Shown: one piece after another, positions 24,255-34,920 of the stretch
Layout: each line of letters begins with the position of its first letter
Position numbering within the stretch: the first letter of the stretch is position 1
Source: an uncultured Prochlorococcus sp.
Lineage (GTDB): Bacteria > Cyanobacteriota > Cyanobacteriia > PCC-6307 > Cyanobiaceae
Direction: 5' to 3'
Assembly (NCBI GenBank): GCA_902558895.1
Contig: CACEFS010000003.1
Span: 1 to 64,000, forward strand
DNA length: 64,000 bases
Translations under genes and position numbers: made by a program
Notes under the pieces: generated by a model
Told to the model about the DNA's origin: nothing
The model's database searches: none
Seen by the model: the letters and a program-made list of their open reading frames with translations, nothing else

Positions 24255-25070
24255 GTGGGGAAGAATACTCGCACAATATTAATTTGTTCAGGTAAAGGAG
24301 GGGTTGGTAAAACAACTTTGACTGCAAACCTAGGTATAGCACTTGCTAATAGCGGAGCAACAACTGCTGTATTGGATGCTGATTTTGGCTTAAGAAATTT
24401 AGATCTTCTTCTAGGATTAGAAAATCGCATCATTTATACCGCTCAAGATGTTCTAGACAAGAATTGTCGTCTTGATCAAGCATTAGTTAGACATAAAAAG
24501 GAACCTAATCTTGCTCTTCTACCGGCTGGAGATCCAAGGATGCTGGATTGGATGAAGCCTGAAGATATGAAAAAAATTAGTGAGCTACTTAGTGAAAAAT
24601 TTGATTTTGTCTTAGTAGATTGTCCTGCTGGTGTAGAAGATGGCTTTAAAAATGCTCTTGCAGCCTGTAAAGAAGCTATTGTCGTTACTAACCCGGAATT
24701 ATCTGCAGTGCGCGATGCTGATAGAGTAATAGGTATTCTTAATACTTCAGATATTGAGCCTATCCAACTTGTAATCAATAGAGTTCGCCCTAACATGATG
24801 GCTAGCCAAGAAATGTTATCTATCGAAGATGTTCAAGGGATCCTTTCTTTGCCTTTGTTAGGTATTGTTTTAGAAGATGAGCAGGTAATAATAAGTACAA
24901 ATAGAGGAGAGCCACTGACACTTTCAGATGGTAGATCTCCTGCAAAAAAATGTTATTTGAATGTTTCTCAAAGACTTACAAATAAAGATGTACCAATGAT
25001 CGATCCAAAAAAAGAAGGCAAAAGTCTTAAAGATAAATTCATGAGATTAATGCAAACAAAGGTTTTTTAA
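24255..25070 (+). CDS. minD: septum site-determining protein MinD
   Basis: Deviant Walker A '[17 protein letters not shown]'; GTG start. Confidence 0.97.
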   Translation: MGKNTRTILICSGKGGVGKTTLTANLGIALANSGATTAVLDADFGLRNLDLLLGLENRIIYTAQDVLDKNCRLDQALVRHKKEPNLALLPAGDPRMLDWMKPEDMKKISELLSEKFDFVLVDCPAGVEDGFKNALAACKEAIVVTNPELSAVRDADRVIGILNTSDIEPIQLVINRVRPNMMASQEMLSIEDVQGILSLPLLGIVLEDEQVIISTNRGEPLTLSDGRSPAKKCYLNVSQRLTNKDVPMIDPKKEGKSLKDKFMRLMQTKVF

Positions 25071-25071
25071 A

Positions 25072-25407
25072 ATGATGACTCTTAGAGATCTTATAAATAA
25101 GTTACTAGGCAGAGAAACGTCTAGTGCAAATACAGCTAGAGAAAGATTACAACTTGTACTTGCTCATGACAGAGTTGATATGAGTTCCCTAACAACTGAT
25201 CTTTTGGATAAAATGAGGAAAGAAATTCTAGATGTTGTTGCTAAATATGTTGAAATTGATTTTGATGAGGTGGCAGTAAGTTTAGAGACTGAAGATAGAA
25301 TGACTGCATTAGTTGCAAATTTACCAATCAAAAGAACTATTTCAGGAGAAATAAAATTCAAAAAAACTGATAGTACTGAAAAAGCTAATAAAGATACTAA
25401 AAAGTAA
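25072..25407 (+). CDS. minE: cell division topological specificity factor MinE
   Basis: '[23 protein letters not shown]...[16 protein letters not shown]'; adjacent to minD. Confidence 0.95.
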   Translation: MMTLRDLINKLLGRETSSANTARERLQLVLAHDRVDMSSLTTDLLDKMRKEILDVVAKYVEIDFDEVAVSLETEDRMTALVANLPIKRTISGEIKFKKTDSTEKANKDTKK

Positions 25408-25472
25408 TAAATTTAAAAAATGCTAAAAAAATACTGATAATTGACCCTTCCTAATTGTAAGATTAAGAGACT

Positions 25473-25544
25473 GCCGGCTTAGCTCAGTGGTAGAGCAGCG
25501 CTTTTGTAAAGCGAAGGTCATCAGTTCAAATCTGTTAGCCGGCA
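25473..25544 (+). tRNA. tRNA-Thr (TGT)
   Basis: GCCGGCTTAGCTCAGTGGTAGAGCAGCGCTTTTGTAAAGCGAAGGTCATCAGTTCAAATCTGTTAGCCGGCA. Confidence 0.96.
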
Positions 25545-25555
25545 TTTTGATTTGT

Positions 25556-25723
25556 TTAATTCTGTTCAATATTTTTTGCTGAAAATAAAAACACTAAACC
25601 AATCAGAGCAATGATAGGAAACAATCTTATTTCGAGAACATACTCTAAAAAAGATGCAAGGGGTTCAAATACCCAGTAAGTAAAAAATTGAATTAATAAA
25701 ACAAAAAATAATAATAAAAACAT
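25556..25723 (-). CDS. 55-aa membrane microprotein, start overlaps the sua5 stop
   Basis: Read by hand: MFLLLFFVLLIQFFTYWVFEPLASFLEYVLEIRLFPIIALIGLVFLFSAKNIEQN; TAATG overlap with the upstream gene. Confidence 0.6.
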   Translation of the reverse strand: MFLLLFFVLLIQFFTYWVFEPLASFLEYVLEIRLFPIIALIGLVFLFSAKNIEQN

Positions 25724-26304
25724 TAATACAATTCCTTAACTAATACTTCTCCATCTCTGATTAGTCTCCAATCTCCACTTTTCTTCCAGAATATTATTGT
25801 ACTAGCTTTTCCACTTCTTTTTCCCCAAGGGATAGGGCCCAGAATTTTTACAGAAGGGAAGTCTAGGGCAATACCTTCAACTGTAGTTGATCCTTTAGAA
25901 CCTGAAATATTTGCACTTGAAGTTAACAATGGGCCTGTTTCTCTAATGAGAGATTGCGCCATATGTGAATTTGGAATCCTCAACCCAAGAGTAAAATCAT
26001 TGCTTGTGACGATTGTAGTCTGCTTTGCTGAAGCAGGAATAACCATTGTCAGAGCTCCAGGCCAATATTTTGAAGCTATATTTTCGTAATCTTTTTTAGC
26101 TGATTCATGAACATAATCAATTAATTGTTTATGTTCTGACCCCATAAGAATTAAGGGTTTATTTCTATCTCTTTTTTTAAATTTGTAAATAGCATTTGAA
26201 AATTTTGGCAAGCATCCAATCGCAGGTAATGTGTCAGTTGGGAAAATTATAGGTAAACCACTTTTAAGGGTCTCCAATGCGGATTTGCAGTCTACTAAAT
26301 CCAT
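25723..26304 (-). CDS. L-threonylcarbamoyladenylate synthase (Sua5/YciO/YrdC family)
   Basis: 'GLPIIFPTDTLPAIGC', 'KKRDRNKPLILMG', 'WPGALTMVIPA', 'GPLLTSSANISGS'. Confidence 0.93.
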   Translation of the reverse strand: MDLVDCKSALETLKSGLPIIFPTDTLPAIGCLPKFSNAIYKFKKRDRNKPLILMGSEHKQLIDYVHESAKKDYENIASKYWPGALTMVIPASAKQTTIVTSNDFTLGLRIPNSHMAQSLIRETGPLLTSSANISGSKGSTTVEGIALDFPSVKILGPIPWGKRSGKASTIIFWKKSGDWRLIRDGEVLVKELY

Positions 26305-26327
26305 TAAGATTATGAACCTGTAATAAT

Positions 26328-27197
26328 TTATTTATATCTTCCAATGGTAAACCTACCAATACCTGAAAGATCTTTCACAATTTCTATTGAAGTAAATTTA
26401 TTTTTAATAAGAAGTTCTTTTACTTTTTCTCCTTGATCAAAATGATTCTCTAAAATTAGCCAGCCCTTGTCTTTTAAAAATAGTGGTGCTTTTTGTATTA
26501 TTTCCTTAATGTGTTTTAAACCATCTTTGCCGCCTAATAAAGCAACTTTAGGTTCAAAATTTTTAACTTCTTTAGGTAATTTTTCATAAGTATCTTTAGG
26601 AATATATGGCGGGTTTGAAATTGCGAGATCTAATTTCCCTTTAAAGCTTTCAAGAGGTGACCACCAATTTCCACAATAAAATTTTAAATTTGATTGTTTA
26701 GAAGAATTTATATAATTTTTAGTTGCCAATTCTAGTGCATCTTGATCTATATCAGTTGCTACTCCCTTGCTAAATGGATAAGACAATGCTAAAGCGATAC
26801 TTATAGCTCCTGATCCAGTACCTAATTCAGCAAAAAATAATTTTTCGGACTTCTTTTTAAATAAACTGCAAACTATATCTATTATTAGCTCTGTTTCAGG
26901 TCTAGGAATGAGTACTTTGTTGGAAACTTTTAATTTTAAGTCTCTCCAAAAAGATATGCCGCAGAGATATTGGATTGGACAAGATTTTATTAAATGTTCG
27001 TTCCAGATAGACTCTAAAAAATCTAAATCTTGTTTTAATTGTAATCTTCCCTCTGGATTAATGCATATCAAATATAGCTCACTATTGGATATACCGCCTA
27101 TACAATCAAGTAAAACAGCAAAAGATTGGTGATCTCCTCCTTTAGAAAGTTGCTTTTTTTTCCATAATAAAAATTCTTCTACAGAAATGCTGAGCAT
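26328..27197 (-). CDS. prmC: peptide chain release factor N5-glutamine methyltransferase
   Basis: 'LIPRPETELI', 'ELGTGSGAISIALA', 'DLAISNPPYIP'. Confidence 0.95.
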   Translation of the reverse strand: MLSISVEEFLLWKKKQLSKGGDHQSFAVLLDCIGGISNSELYLICINPEGRLQLKQDLDFLESIWNEHLIKSCPIQYLCGISFWRDLKLKVSNKVLIPRPETELIIDIVCSLFKKKSEKLFFAELGTGSGAISIALALSYPFSKGVATDIDQDALELATKNYINSSKQSNLKFYCGNWWSPLESFKGKLDLAISNPPYIPKDTYEKLPKEVKNFEPKVALLGGKDGLKHIKEIIQKAPLFLKDKGWLILENHFDQGEKVKELLIKNKFTSIEIVKDLSGIGRFTIGRYK

Positions 27198-27208
27198 TTA
27201 TTATCGCA

Positions 27209-27361
27209 TTAGCGTTTTGGCCCAAGCCTACCTTTACTAGAATCAGAATAGAAGCTTGATTTTTCTCCATCTTGAGTAGAAATAAATAAACCTATAAGGA
27301 ATATTGTTGGCACCCCTACAAATAAAAGACTAGCTACGAATCCAAAGTTAGTTGTTTCCAT
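27209..27361 (-). CDS. psbM: photosystem II protein PsbM
   Basis: Read by hand: METTNFGFVASLLFVGVPTIFLIGLFISTQDGEKSSFYSDSSKGRLGPKR. Confidence 0.93.
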   Translation of the reverse strand: METTNFGFVASLLFVGVPTIFLIGLFISTQDGEKSSFYSDSSKGRLGPKR

Positions 27362-27465
27362 TTAATTAGTAGTTCTATGTTAGGTATTAAGACTATAGAC
27401 ATATAAATTGGAATAAAGTGGAAAAATAAACAAATTTTATAAACTGATTAACAGTATTAAACAAT

Positions 27466-27828
27466 TTAGCGAGGTAATTTTTTATTTTCACTAATTTTTT
27501 TTAATTCTTCCAAATTTGAGGGGGGGGATTGTGGTTTTGTTAAAATTACTGAAGAGGATTTTATCAATGTTTGGCACGCAAGTCGCCAATTGTCTGGTCG
27601 ATTTTTGAGTTTTTCTTCTTCAACAGAAGTAAGAGGGCTCAAAGAATTTTTGTTTCCACTTTCAACTGAAATAAAACAAGTACTGCATTGTCCAGCTCCT
27701 CCGCAATTTCCTAAAATACCTTTTAGACCATAAAGTTGTAAGTTCTCTTTCATTACCAATTCCCTTAAGTTTTCACCAGGATTACATTGGACCTCTAAAT
27801 CCTCACGAATAAATCTGATAGTTGCCAT
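27466..27828 (-). CDS. 2Fe-2S ferredoxin
   Basis: 'GNCGGAGQCSTCFISV' plus downstream 'RLACQTLI'. Confidence 0.92.
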   Translation of the reverse strand: MATIRFIREDLEVQCNPGENLRELVMKENLQLYGLKGILGNCGGAGQCSTCFISVESGNKNSLSPLTSVEEEKLKNRPDNWRLACQTLIKSSSVILTKPQSPPSNLEELKKISENKKLPR

Positions 27829-28051
27829 TTTTTTTAGTTATTTTCCTTATTTTGGCGTTTTACTTTGAGAATTGTGACCAAAATATTAACAATTTTTAGC
27901 CGAAAATTCCTTGTAAACTCAGTCCTGCAAATTGATTTGCCCAATTTTTTCAATAAAATAAATTTATTTACAAAAATCCCTCAAAGACTAAAAAACCCTT
28001 ACTATCGTGATGTTTAGCTGTTTATTCAGCATAGTTACTAGAAATTAACCG

Positions 28052-29575
28052 ATGGGATTGCCTTGGTATCGAGTTCACACGGTAGTTATTAATGACCCAG
28101 GTCGACTACTCGCTGTGCATCTTATGCATACTGCATTATTAGCCGGCTGGGCCGGTTCTATGGCTCTTTATGAATTAGCCATTTTTGATCCTTCTGATGC
28201 TGTTCTCAATCCAATGTGGAGACAGGGCATGTACGTCATGCCTTTCATGGCTAGACTTGGCATCACAAGTAGTTGGAACGGATGGGATATTACAGGTGCT
28301 ACTGGAGTTGATCCAGGATTCTGGAGTTTTGAAGGTGTTGCAGCGGCACACATAGTATTCAGTGGACTCTTAATGTTGGCTTCCATTTGGCACTGGACAT
28401 ATTGGGATTTGGATCTATGGGAAGATTCAAGAACTGGTGAGCCTGCTCTTGATTTACCGAGAATATTTGGGATTCACCTTCTTCTAGCTGGACTTACATG
28501 CTTTGGTTTTGGAGCTTTTCATTGTGCAAACGTAGGGATTTGGGTTTCAGATCCTTATGGTTTGTCCGGTCATGTAGAGCCAGTAGCCCCTTCCTGGGGA
28601 GTAGAAGGATTTAACCCCTTTAATCCTGGAGGAATTGTAGCTAATCATATTGCTGCTGGACTTATGGGGATTATTGGCGGGATTTTCCACATTACTAATA
28701 GACCTGGAGAAAGACTTTATAGAGCATTAAAACTTGGAAGTCTTGAAGGAGTTCTAGCTAGTGCACTAGCTGCGGTTTTATTTGTTTCTTTCGTTGTTGC
28801 AGGAACAATGTGGTATGGTTCAGCGACAACACCAGTAGAATTATTTGGTCCTACCCGATATCAATGGGATTCAGGCTATTTTAAAACTGAAATTAATAGA
28901 AGAGTACAAGCTGCTATAGATAATGGTGCCACTAAATCAGAGGCTTATGAATCGATTCCAGAAAAATTAGCCTTTTACGATTATGTTGGGAATAGTCCTG
29001 CTAAAGGAGGACTATTTAGAGTTGGAGCTCTTGTTAATGGTGATGGATTACCAACTGGTTGGCAAGGTCACATTGCATTTCAAGATAAGGAAGGTAACGA
29101 ATTAGAAGTTAGAAGAATTCCTAACTTCTTTGAAAACTTCCCTGTCATTCTTGAAGACAAAGAAGGTAATGTAAGGGCAGATATTCCATTTAGAAGAGCT
29201 GAAGCAAAGTATTCATTTGAACAGACTGGCATTACTGCAACTATCTATGGAGGAGACCTAGATGGACAAACATTTACAGATCCTGCAGTAGTTAAAAGAT
29301 TAGCTAGAAAGGCTCAACTTGGAGAAGCATTCAAGTTTGACAGAGAGACATATAAATCCGACGGTGTATTCCGAAGCTCTCCAAGAGCATGGTTTACATA
29401 TGCACATTTATGTTTCGGATTGCTTTTCTTGTTTGGCCACTGGTGGCATGCTTCAAGAACTCTTTACAGAAATTCCTTTGCTGGTATTGATGCTGAAATA
29501 GGCGACCAAGTTGAATTTGGTTTATTCAAAAAACTTGGTGACGAAACTACAAGAAGAATCCCAGGAAGGGTTTAA
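28052..29575 (+). CDS. psbB: photosystem II CP47 chlorophyll-binding protein
   Basis: '[49 protein letters not shown]'. Confidence 0.99.
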   Translation: MGLPWYRVHTVVINDPGRLLAVHLMHTALLAGWAGSMALYELAIFDPSDAVLNPMWRQGMYVMPFMARLGITSSWNGWDITGATGVDPGFWSFEGVAAAHIVFSGLLMLASIWHWTYWDLDLWEDSRTGEPALDLPRIFGIHLLLAGLTCFGFGAFHCANVGIWVSDPYGLSGHVEPVAPSWGVEGFNPFNPGGIVANHIAAGLMGIIGGIFHITNRPGERLYRALKLGSLEGVLASALAAVLFVSFVVAGTMWYGSATTPVELFGPTRYQWDSGYFKTEINRRVQAAIDNGATKSEAYESIPEKLAFYDYVGNSPAKGGLFRVGALVNGDGLPTGWQGHIAFQDKEGNELEVRRIPNFFENFPVILEDKEGNVRADIPFRRAEAKYSFEQTGITATIYGGDLDGQTFTDPAVVKRLARKAQLGEAFKFDRETYKSDGVFRSSPRAWFTYAHLCFGLLFLFGHWWHASRTLYRNSFAGIDAEIGDQVEFGLFKKLGDETTRRIPGRV

Positions 29576-29598
29576 ATTAAACTTATTTACTAAATCTT

Positions 29599-29697
29599 AT
29601 GGAAGCCTTTGCTTACGTTCTCATTCTAACTCTCGCAGTTGTTACTTTATTTTTTGCTGTCGCCTTTAGAGATCCACCTAAATTCGATAGAAAATGA
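29599..29697 (+). CDS. psbT: photosystem II protein PsbT
   Basis: Read by hand: [32 protein letters not shown]. Confidence 0.95.
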   Translation: MEAFAYVLILTLAVVTLFFAVAFRDPPKFDRK

Positions 29698-29703
29698 ATT
29701 AAG

Positions 29704-29735
29704 AAAAAAACCTCTTGTTAAAGAGGTTTTTTTTT
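29704..29735 (+). terminator. rho-independent terminator after psbB-psbT
   Basis: AAAAAAACCTCTT-GTTA-AAGAGGTTTTTTTTT. Confidence 0.9.
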
Positions 29736-29795
29736 ACTTTTCATAATTAAGATATTACTCTAATATTAGAGTTGAAGTGCAGCTTATTTCACCAC

Positions 29796-30275
29796 ATGCA
29801 GTGTCCAACCTGTCAAAACACAGATAGTAGAGTTTTGGAATCAAGATCCGCTGACAGTGGTAAAAGTGTTCGAAGAAGAAGAGAGTGCTTAAATTGCAGC
29901 TTTAGATTTACAACTTATGAGAGAGTGGAATCTATGCCAGTTTCAGTTATAAAAAAAGACGGTAGCAGAGAATTATTTGATAAACAAAAACTATTTACTG
30001 GCATATCAAGAGCTTGTGAAAAAACTAACTTCAGTAGTGAAGGAATAATTAATTTCGTAGATGGAATTGAATCACAAATCGTTCAAGACTCTAATAAAGA
30101 TATTAAGTCTTCACATATAGGAGAATTAATACTGAAAAATCTTAGAAAAGAAAACGAAGTGGCTTACATAAGATACGCCTCAGTTTACAGAAAATTTAAT
30201 GGGGTAAAAGATTTTATTTCTACTCTTGAATCTCTAAAAGGACGTTCTAAAAACCAATTAGCTTCAATTTCATAA
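29796..30275 (+). CDS. nrdR: transcriptional repressor NrdR
   Basis: '[45 protein letters not shown]'; start likely 29796. Confidence 0.96.
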   Translation: MQCPTCQNTDSRVLESRSADSGKSVRRRRECLNCSFRFTTYERVESMPVSVIKKDGSRELFDKQKLFTGISRACEKTNFSSEGIINFVDGIESQIVQDSNKDIKSSHIGELILKNLRKENEVAYIRYASVYRKFNGVKDFISTLESLKGRSKNQLASIS

Positions 30276-30384
30276 AATACAGCATCTTAAAGTGTAGAAT
30301 ACATATCACAAATGTTTTTTGCTATTGGTTTGCAGGCTAGTAGCATTCCTTTCTAACTACCTTAGGTAGTCTGCGATACAACAA

Positions 30385-31476
30385 ATGAACGAAAATTCTT
30401 CTCAAACAATTAAAGCACTTTCTGAAGATCAAGAAACTAAAAATTCAACTGAGTTAGATAATGATTCAGTATCCCTAAATGAGGAAGATTTATCATTCGA
30501 GAAGAGCGATATCCCTTCAGCAGATTCCTCCGCTAGCAGAACAAATAAGGATTTTGAAAACGCAGGATTCACACAAGAAGAATTTGCATCACTTTTGGGT
30601 AAGTATGACTACAACTTTAAGCCTGGTGATCTAGTTAAAGGTACCGTTTTTGCTCTAGAGCCCAAAGGGGCCATGATAGATATAGGGGCAAAAACAGCTG
30701 CTTTTATGCCTGTTCAGGAGGTTTCAATAAATAGAGTTGAAGGACTTAATGATGTTTTACAACCTTCAGAAAGTAGAGAATTTTTCATAATGAGCGAAGA
30801 AAATGAAGATGGCCAATTAGCCCTCTCCATTAGAAGAATTGAATATCAAAGAGCATGGGAAAGGGTTAGACAACTTCAAAAAGAAGATGCAACTATATAT
30901 TCTGAAGTTTTTGCAACAAACAGAGGTGGAGCTCTTGTTAGGGTAGAAGGCTTAAGAGGTTTTATCCCAGGCTCTCATATAAGTGCTCGAAAAATTAAAG
31001 ATGACTTAGAAGGTGAATATTTACCTTTAAAATTTCTTGAAGTTGATGAAGAGAGAAATAGATTAGTACTAAGTCATAGAAGAGCTTTGGTTGAGAAAAA
31101 AATGAACCGACTTGAAGTAGGGGAAGTTGTTGTTGGTTCTGTAAAAGGTATTAAACCTTATGGAGCCTTTATTGATATTGGTGGAGTTAGTGGTCTATTG
31201 CACATTTCTGAGATTAGTCATGAACATATTGAAACTCCTCATAATGTTTTAAATGTGAATGACCAAATGAAAGTTATGATAATTGACCTTGATTCTGAAA
31301 GAGGACGCATTTCATTATCCACTAAAGCACTTGAACCTGAACCTGGTGATATGTTAACTGATCCTCAAAAAGTTTTTAGTAAAGCTGAAGAAATGGCTGC
31401 GAAATACAAACAAATGTTATTTGAACAAACTGACGATAACGAAGAGAACCCCACAGCTTTAGCTGAAACAGTATAA
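30385..31476 (+). CDS. rpsA: 30S ribosomal protein S1
   Basis: Three S1-like repeats ('GDLVKGTVFALEPKGAMIDIGAKTAAFMP', 'GEVVVGSVKGIKPYGAFIDIGGVSGLLHISEIS'). Confidence 0.94.
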   Translation: MNENSSQTIKALSEDQETKNSTELDNDSVSLNEEDLSFEKSDIPSADSSASRTNKDFENAGFTQEEFASLLGKYDYNFKPGDLVKGTVFALEPKGAMIDIGAKTAAFMPVQEVSINRVEGLNDVLQPSESREFFIMSEENEDGQLALSIRRIEYQRAWERVRQLQKEDATIYSEVFATNRGGALVRVEGLRGFIPGSHISARKIKDDLEGEYLPLKFLEVDEERNRLVLSHRRALVEKKMNRLEVGEVVVGSVKGIKPYGAFIDIGGVSGLLHISEISHEHIETPHNVLNVNDQMKVMIIDLDSERGRISLSTKALEPEPGDMLTDPQKVFSKAEEMAAKYKQMLFEQTDDNEENPTALAETV

Positions 31477-31491
31477 ATTCACTCATGTATT

Positions 31492-31534
31492 TTGTGCAAG
31501 AATATCAAACTTAAGCCTCATTATTCTTGTACAA
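31492..31534. promoter_or_regulatory. stem-loop between rps1 and metK
   Basis: TTGTGCAAGAATA - 17 nt - TATTCTTGTACAA: 13-bp stem with one G-U pair. Confidence 0.6.
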
Positions 31535-31612
31535 GTATTAATTAATTTACAATAATTGATTTGAAACGATAGTCTAATTTAGGATAAAGTATAATTTCAA
31601 AATTATTTATAA

Positions 31613-32854
31613 ATGAGTGATTTCATTTTCACTTCGGAATCCGTTACTGAGGGTCATCCTGACAAAATATGTGATCAAATTAGCGACGCTGTTTTAGATG
31701 CTTTATTGACAGAAGATCCAGAAAGCAGAGTTGCATGTGAAACTGTTGTTAATACAGGTCTTTGCTTAGTTACTGGAGAAATAACTTCAAAAGCAAAAGT
31801 TGATTATATAAAACTTGTTAGAAATGTAATTAAAGAAATTGGATATGAAGGCTATAGAGCAGGTGGTTTTGACGCAAATAGTTGTGCTGTTTTAGTAGCA
31901 CTTGACGAACAATCACCGGATATTTCTCAAGGAGTAAACGAAGCAGATGATGTTAACGATGATTTGGAGGATAATACCGGAGCTGGTGACCAAGGCATAA
32001 TGTTTGGCTATGCATGCGATGAAACACCTGAATTAATGCCCTTACCAATTAGTTTGGCACATAGATTAGCCATTAAACTTGCCAAAGTGAGGCATGAAGA
32101 AGTCCTTAAGTATCTACTGCCTGATGGTAAAACTCAAGTAAGCATTGATTACCAAAAAGGATTACCAGTCTCAATTAACACGATTTTAATTTCAACTCAA
32201 CATAATCCTGAGATTGATGGAATAACAAATGAAGAAGAAATTCGTCAAAGAATCAAAGAAGATCTATGGAAACATGTTGTAATTCCCGCAACTGAAGATT
32301 TAGAAATCAAACCAAATATCAGCAAGACAAGATTTCTAGTAAACCCTACGGGAAAATTTGTCGTAGGGGGCCCTCAAGGAGATGCAGGGCTAACTGGCAG
32401 GAAAATCATTGTAGATACTTATGGTGGATATGCAAGACATGGAGGAGGGGCATTTTCTGGTAAAGATCCTACAAAAGTAGATAGATCAGCAGCTTATGCA
32501 GCACGTTATGTAGCTAAAAGCATAGTTAAAGCAAATTTGGCAAAAAAAGCAGAAGTACAATTAAGTTATGCAATTGGAGTGGCACAACCAATTTCCATTC
32601 TCGTGGAAACTTTTGATACAGGTGTTATTTCACAAGCTAATTTGACCGAGCTAATTAAAGAGCACTTTGATCTAAGACCCTCAGCAATAATAAAAGAATT
32701 TAACTTGAGAAATCTACCAAAAAAAATGGGAGGTAAATTTTTTAGAAAGACTGCTTCCTATGGACATTTTGGCAGAAGAGATCTTGAGCTGCCTTGGGAA
32801 AATGTAGAAGAAAAAGCAGCCCAATTAGCAGAGGCTTCAAAAATCTTTCTATAA
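31613..32854 (+). CDS. metK: S-adenosylmethionine synthetase
   Basis: '[27 protein letters not shown]', '[12 protein letters not shown]', '[19 protein letters not shown]'. Confidence 0.99.
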   Translation: MSDFIFTSESVTEGHPDKICDQISDAVLDALLTEDPESRVACETVVNTGLCLVTGEITSKAKVDYIKLVRNVIKEIGYEGYRAGGFDANSCAVLVALDEQSPDISQGVNEADDVNDDLEDNTGAGDQGIMFGYACDETPELMPLPISLAHRLAIKLAKVRHEEVLKYLLPDGKTQVSIDYQKGLPVSINTILISTQHNPEIDGITNEEEIRQRIKEDLWKHVVIPATEDLEIKPNISKTRFLVNPTGKFVVGGPQGDAGLTGRKIIVDTYGGYARHGGGAFSGKDPTKVDRSAAYAARYVAKSIVKANLAKKAEVQLSYAIGVAQPISILVETFDTGVISQANLTELIKEHFDLRPSAIIKEFNLRNLPKKMGGKFFRKTASYGHFGRRDLELPWENVEEKAAQLAEASKIFL

Positions 32855-32867
32855 AAATATTTTTTCT

Positions 32868-34097
32868 ATGCCTGATAATTTTTATGGAGGGTTAGATTTT
32901 GGAACTAGTGGTGCAAGAATATCAATAATTAATCTTCATAAAGAATTAGTATATTCAAATTCAGTCCCTTATTCATACAGCTTTAAAAATCCTAATTCTT
33001 GGATCAATTCCTGCGAAAATCTCTTAATTAATTTACCTATTGCGGTAAAAATTAACCTTAATAAATTGGCTATCTCCGGCACCTCAGGAACTTTAATAGC
33101 ATCAAATTTGCAAGGAGAACCGATAGGAGAAGCAATACCTTATGACCAAGCATGTGATGAACATATGATCCTTCTTGAATCACTAACTTATGGTGAAGAT
33201 CATCTGCGAACTCCGTACAGTAGTCTTGCTAAAGCATTAAAACTAATAGATAAATATGGGACAAATATACTTTTACGACATCAATCTGATTGGATCACTG
33301 GTTGGCTTTTAAAAGATTGGACTCATGGAGAAGAAGGTAATAATCTAAAACTTGGTTGGGATCTAAAAAAAGAATCATGGCCAAACAGCTATATCAATAA
33401 ATCATGGCAAAAATGCCTCCCTAAAATAATAAAAAGTGGAAAAATTATTGGAAAAGTGAATTTTGATATAGCAGAGAGATTTAAATTGAATAAGAAATTA
33501 TCTTTAATCTCGGGCACCACTGACTCTAATGCAAGTTTAATAGCTGCAGGTTTAGGTAAAGAGCATGGCCTCACAGTTTTAGGAACGACTATTGTAGTAA
33601 AGAAGGTTATTGATAACCCTATAAATAAACAAGGGATTACAAACCATAGAGTAAACGGCGATTGGATATGTGGAGGAGCATCAAACGCAGGTTGCGGCAT
33701 CTTGTCTCAGTTCTTTTCTGATTTAGAAATAAAGGAGCTCAGTCGACAAATAAATCCATCAAAAAATACTTCTTTAAATCTTTTACCTCTTAATAGTAAA
33801 GGAGAGAGATTTCCTATTAATAATTCTAATTTAGAGCCAATACTTGGTCCAAGGCCAGTAAGCGACTCACTTTATTTACATGCATTATTCGAGGGGCTAG
33901 CAAAGATCGAATTGAAAGGATGGCAAAAACTAGGCGAACTAACAGGTTCGCTTCCAAAAAAAATTATTACCATTGGTGGAGGTTCAAAAAACCCTCAGTG
34001 GAGAAAAATAAGAGAAAAAATTATCAATATACCAATAGTTTCATGTAAAAAAACTGCTTCATTTGGGACTGCCTTGTTAGCAATAAACTCAAAATAA
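32868..34097 (+). CDS. FGGY-family carbohydrate kinase
   Basis: 'GGLDFGTSGARISIINLHKELVYS', 'SGTTDSNASLIAAGLG', 'ITIGGGSKNPQWRKI'. Confidence 0.88.
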   Translation: MPDNFYGGLDFGTSGARISIINLHKELVYSNSVPYSYSFKNPNSWINSCENLLINLPIAVKINLNKLAISGTSGTLIASNLQGEPIGEAIPYDQACDEHMILLESLTYGEDHLRTPYSSLAKALKLIDKYGTNILLRHQSDWITGWLLKDWTHGEEGNNLKLGWDLKKESWPNSYINKSWQKCLPKIIKSGKIIGKVNFDIAERFKLNKKLSLISGTTDSNASLIAAGLGKEHGLTVLGTTIVVKKVIDNPINKQGITNHRVNGDWICGGASNAGCGILSQFFSDLEIKELSRQINPSKNTSLNLLPLNSKGERFPINNSNLEPILGPRPVSDSLYLHALFEGLAKIELKGWQKLGELTGSLPKKIITIGGGSKNPQWRKIREKIINIPIVSCKKTASFGTALLAINSK

Positions 34098-34188
34098 AAT
34101 TTTTTTTAGATATTTGATGAAGATATAAAATTTTTAATTAAAAGGGTTTCACAAACTACACATCTTAATTTAGAGTATATAGGTTAGA

Positions 34189-34261
34189 GCCGGGATAGCT
34201 CAGTTGGTAGAGCAGGCGACTGAAAATCGCCGTGTCCCCAGTTCAAATCTGGGTCCTGGCA
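34189..34261 (+). tRNA. tRNA-Phe (GAA)
   Basis: GCCGGGATAGCTCAGTTGGTAGAGCAGGCGACTGAAAATCGCCGTGTCCCCAGTTCAAATCTGGGTCCTGGCA. Confidence 0.97.
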
Positions 34262-34266
34262 CCTTA

Positions 34267-34291
34267 AAAACCCTGTTTTAGGCAGGGTTTT
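34267..34291 (+). terminator. hairpin after tRNA-Phe
   Basis: AAAACCCTG-TTTTAGG-CAGGGTTTT. Confidence 0.75.
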
Positions 34292-34354
34292 GTACTTTAA
34301 ATACATGAGCAACTTGTTAATTTTTTTGATTTTATTTTTTATAATTGAAAATTT

Positions 34355-34774
34355 TTAGTTTTCGACTCTGCAGACTTGACCAATAATACCCAAAATCAGT
34401 TTATCTCCATTTGGATCTTGCCAATCAGCTAAATCATTGAAATTACTATTTACTTCATCTATTGAGACATCAACATCTCTAAATGATTTTTCAAAACAAT
34501 TTATATCCATTGTGTAGAGAATATCCTTTGTAATTTCACTTTTGGTTTTGGGAATAAATTTACTCAATACTCTCACAGAGCCATCCTCATTCCTTTTAAT
34601 ACTTTGTCTATCCCATAACTGTTCTCCATATTCACTTTTAGGGACTCCAACCCATTCATGAGGCAAAGCATTTGATTGTGTTATTGAAAAACACATGGAA
34701 ACTATTACTGCAAGGACTAAACCAATGCAATTTCTAATAAAGATTGAATTAACTCTATTCTTAGAATCAAGCAT
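34355..34774 (-). CDS. secreted/hypothetical protein
   Basis: Signal-peptide-like N-terminus 'NCIGLVLAVIVSMCFSITQSNA'; start chosen at 'MLDSKNRV' (track start 34876). Confidence 0.6.
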   Translation of the reverse strand: MLDSKNRVNSIFIRNCIGLVLAVIVSMCFSITQSNALPHEWVGVPKSEYGEQLWDRQSIKRNEDGSVRVLSKFIPKTKSEITKDILYTMDINCFEKSFRDVDVSIDEVNSNFNDLADWQDPNGDKLILGIIGQVCRVEN

Positions 34775-34920
34775 GAATACTTCTAAAATACAAAAATCTT
34801 TTATCGGAAGTAAATATAAGATTAAAAATTTGTAAAAATTTTTATTGATTAGTGTTTCTATTATAGATACAATCAAATATTAAATTAAGAATTTATTTTC
34901 AATAAATTTTCTAGAAAATA

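Noticed and set aside
24476-24796. 106-aa minus ORF in minD
   Set aside because: Shadow of conserved minD codons.
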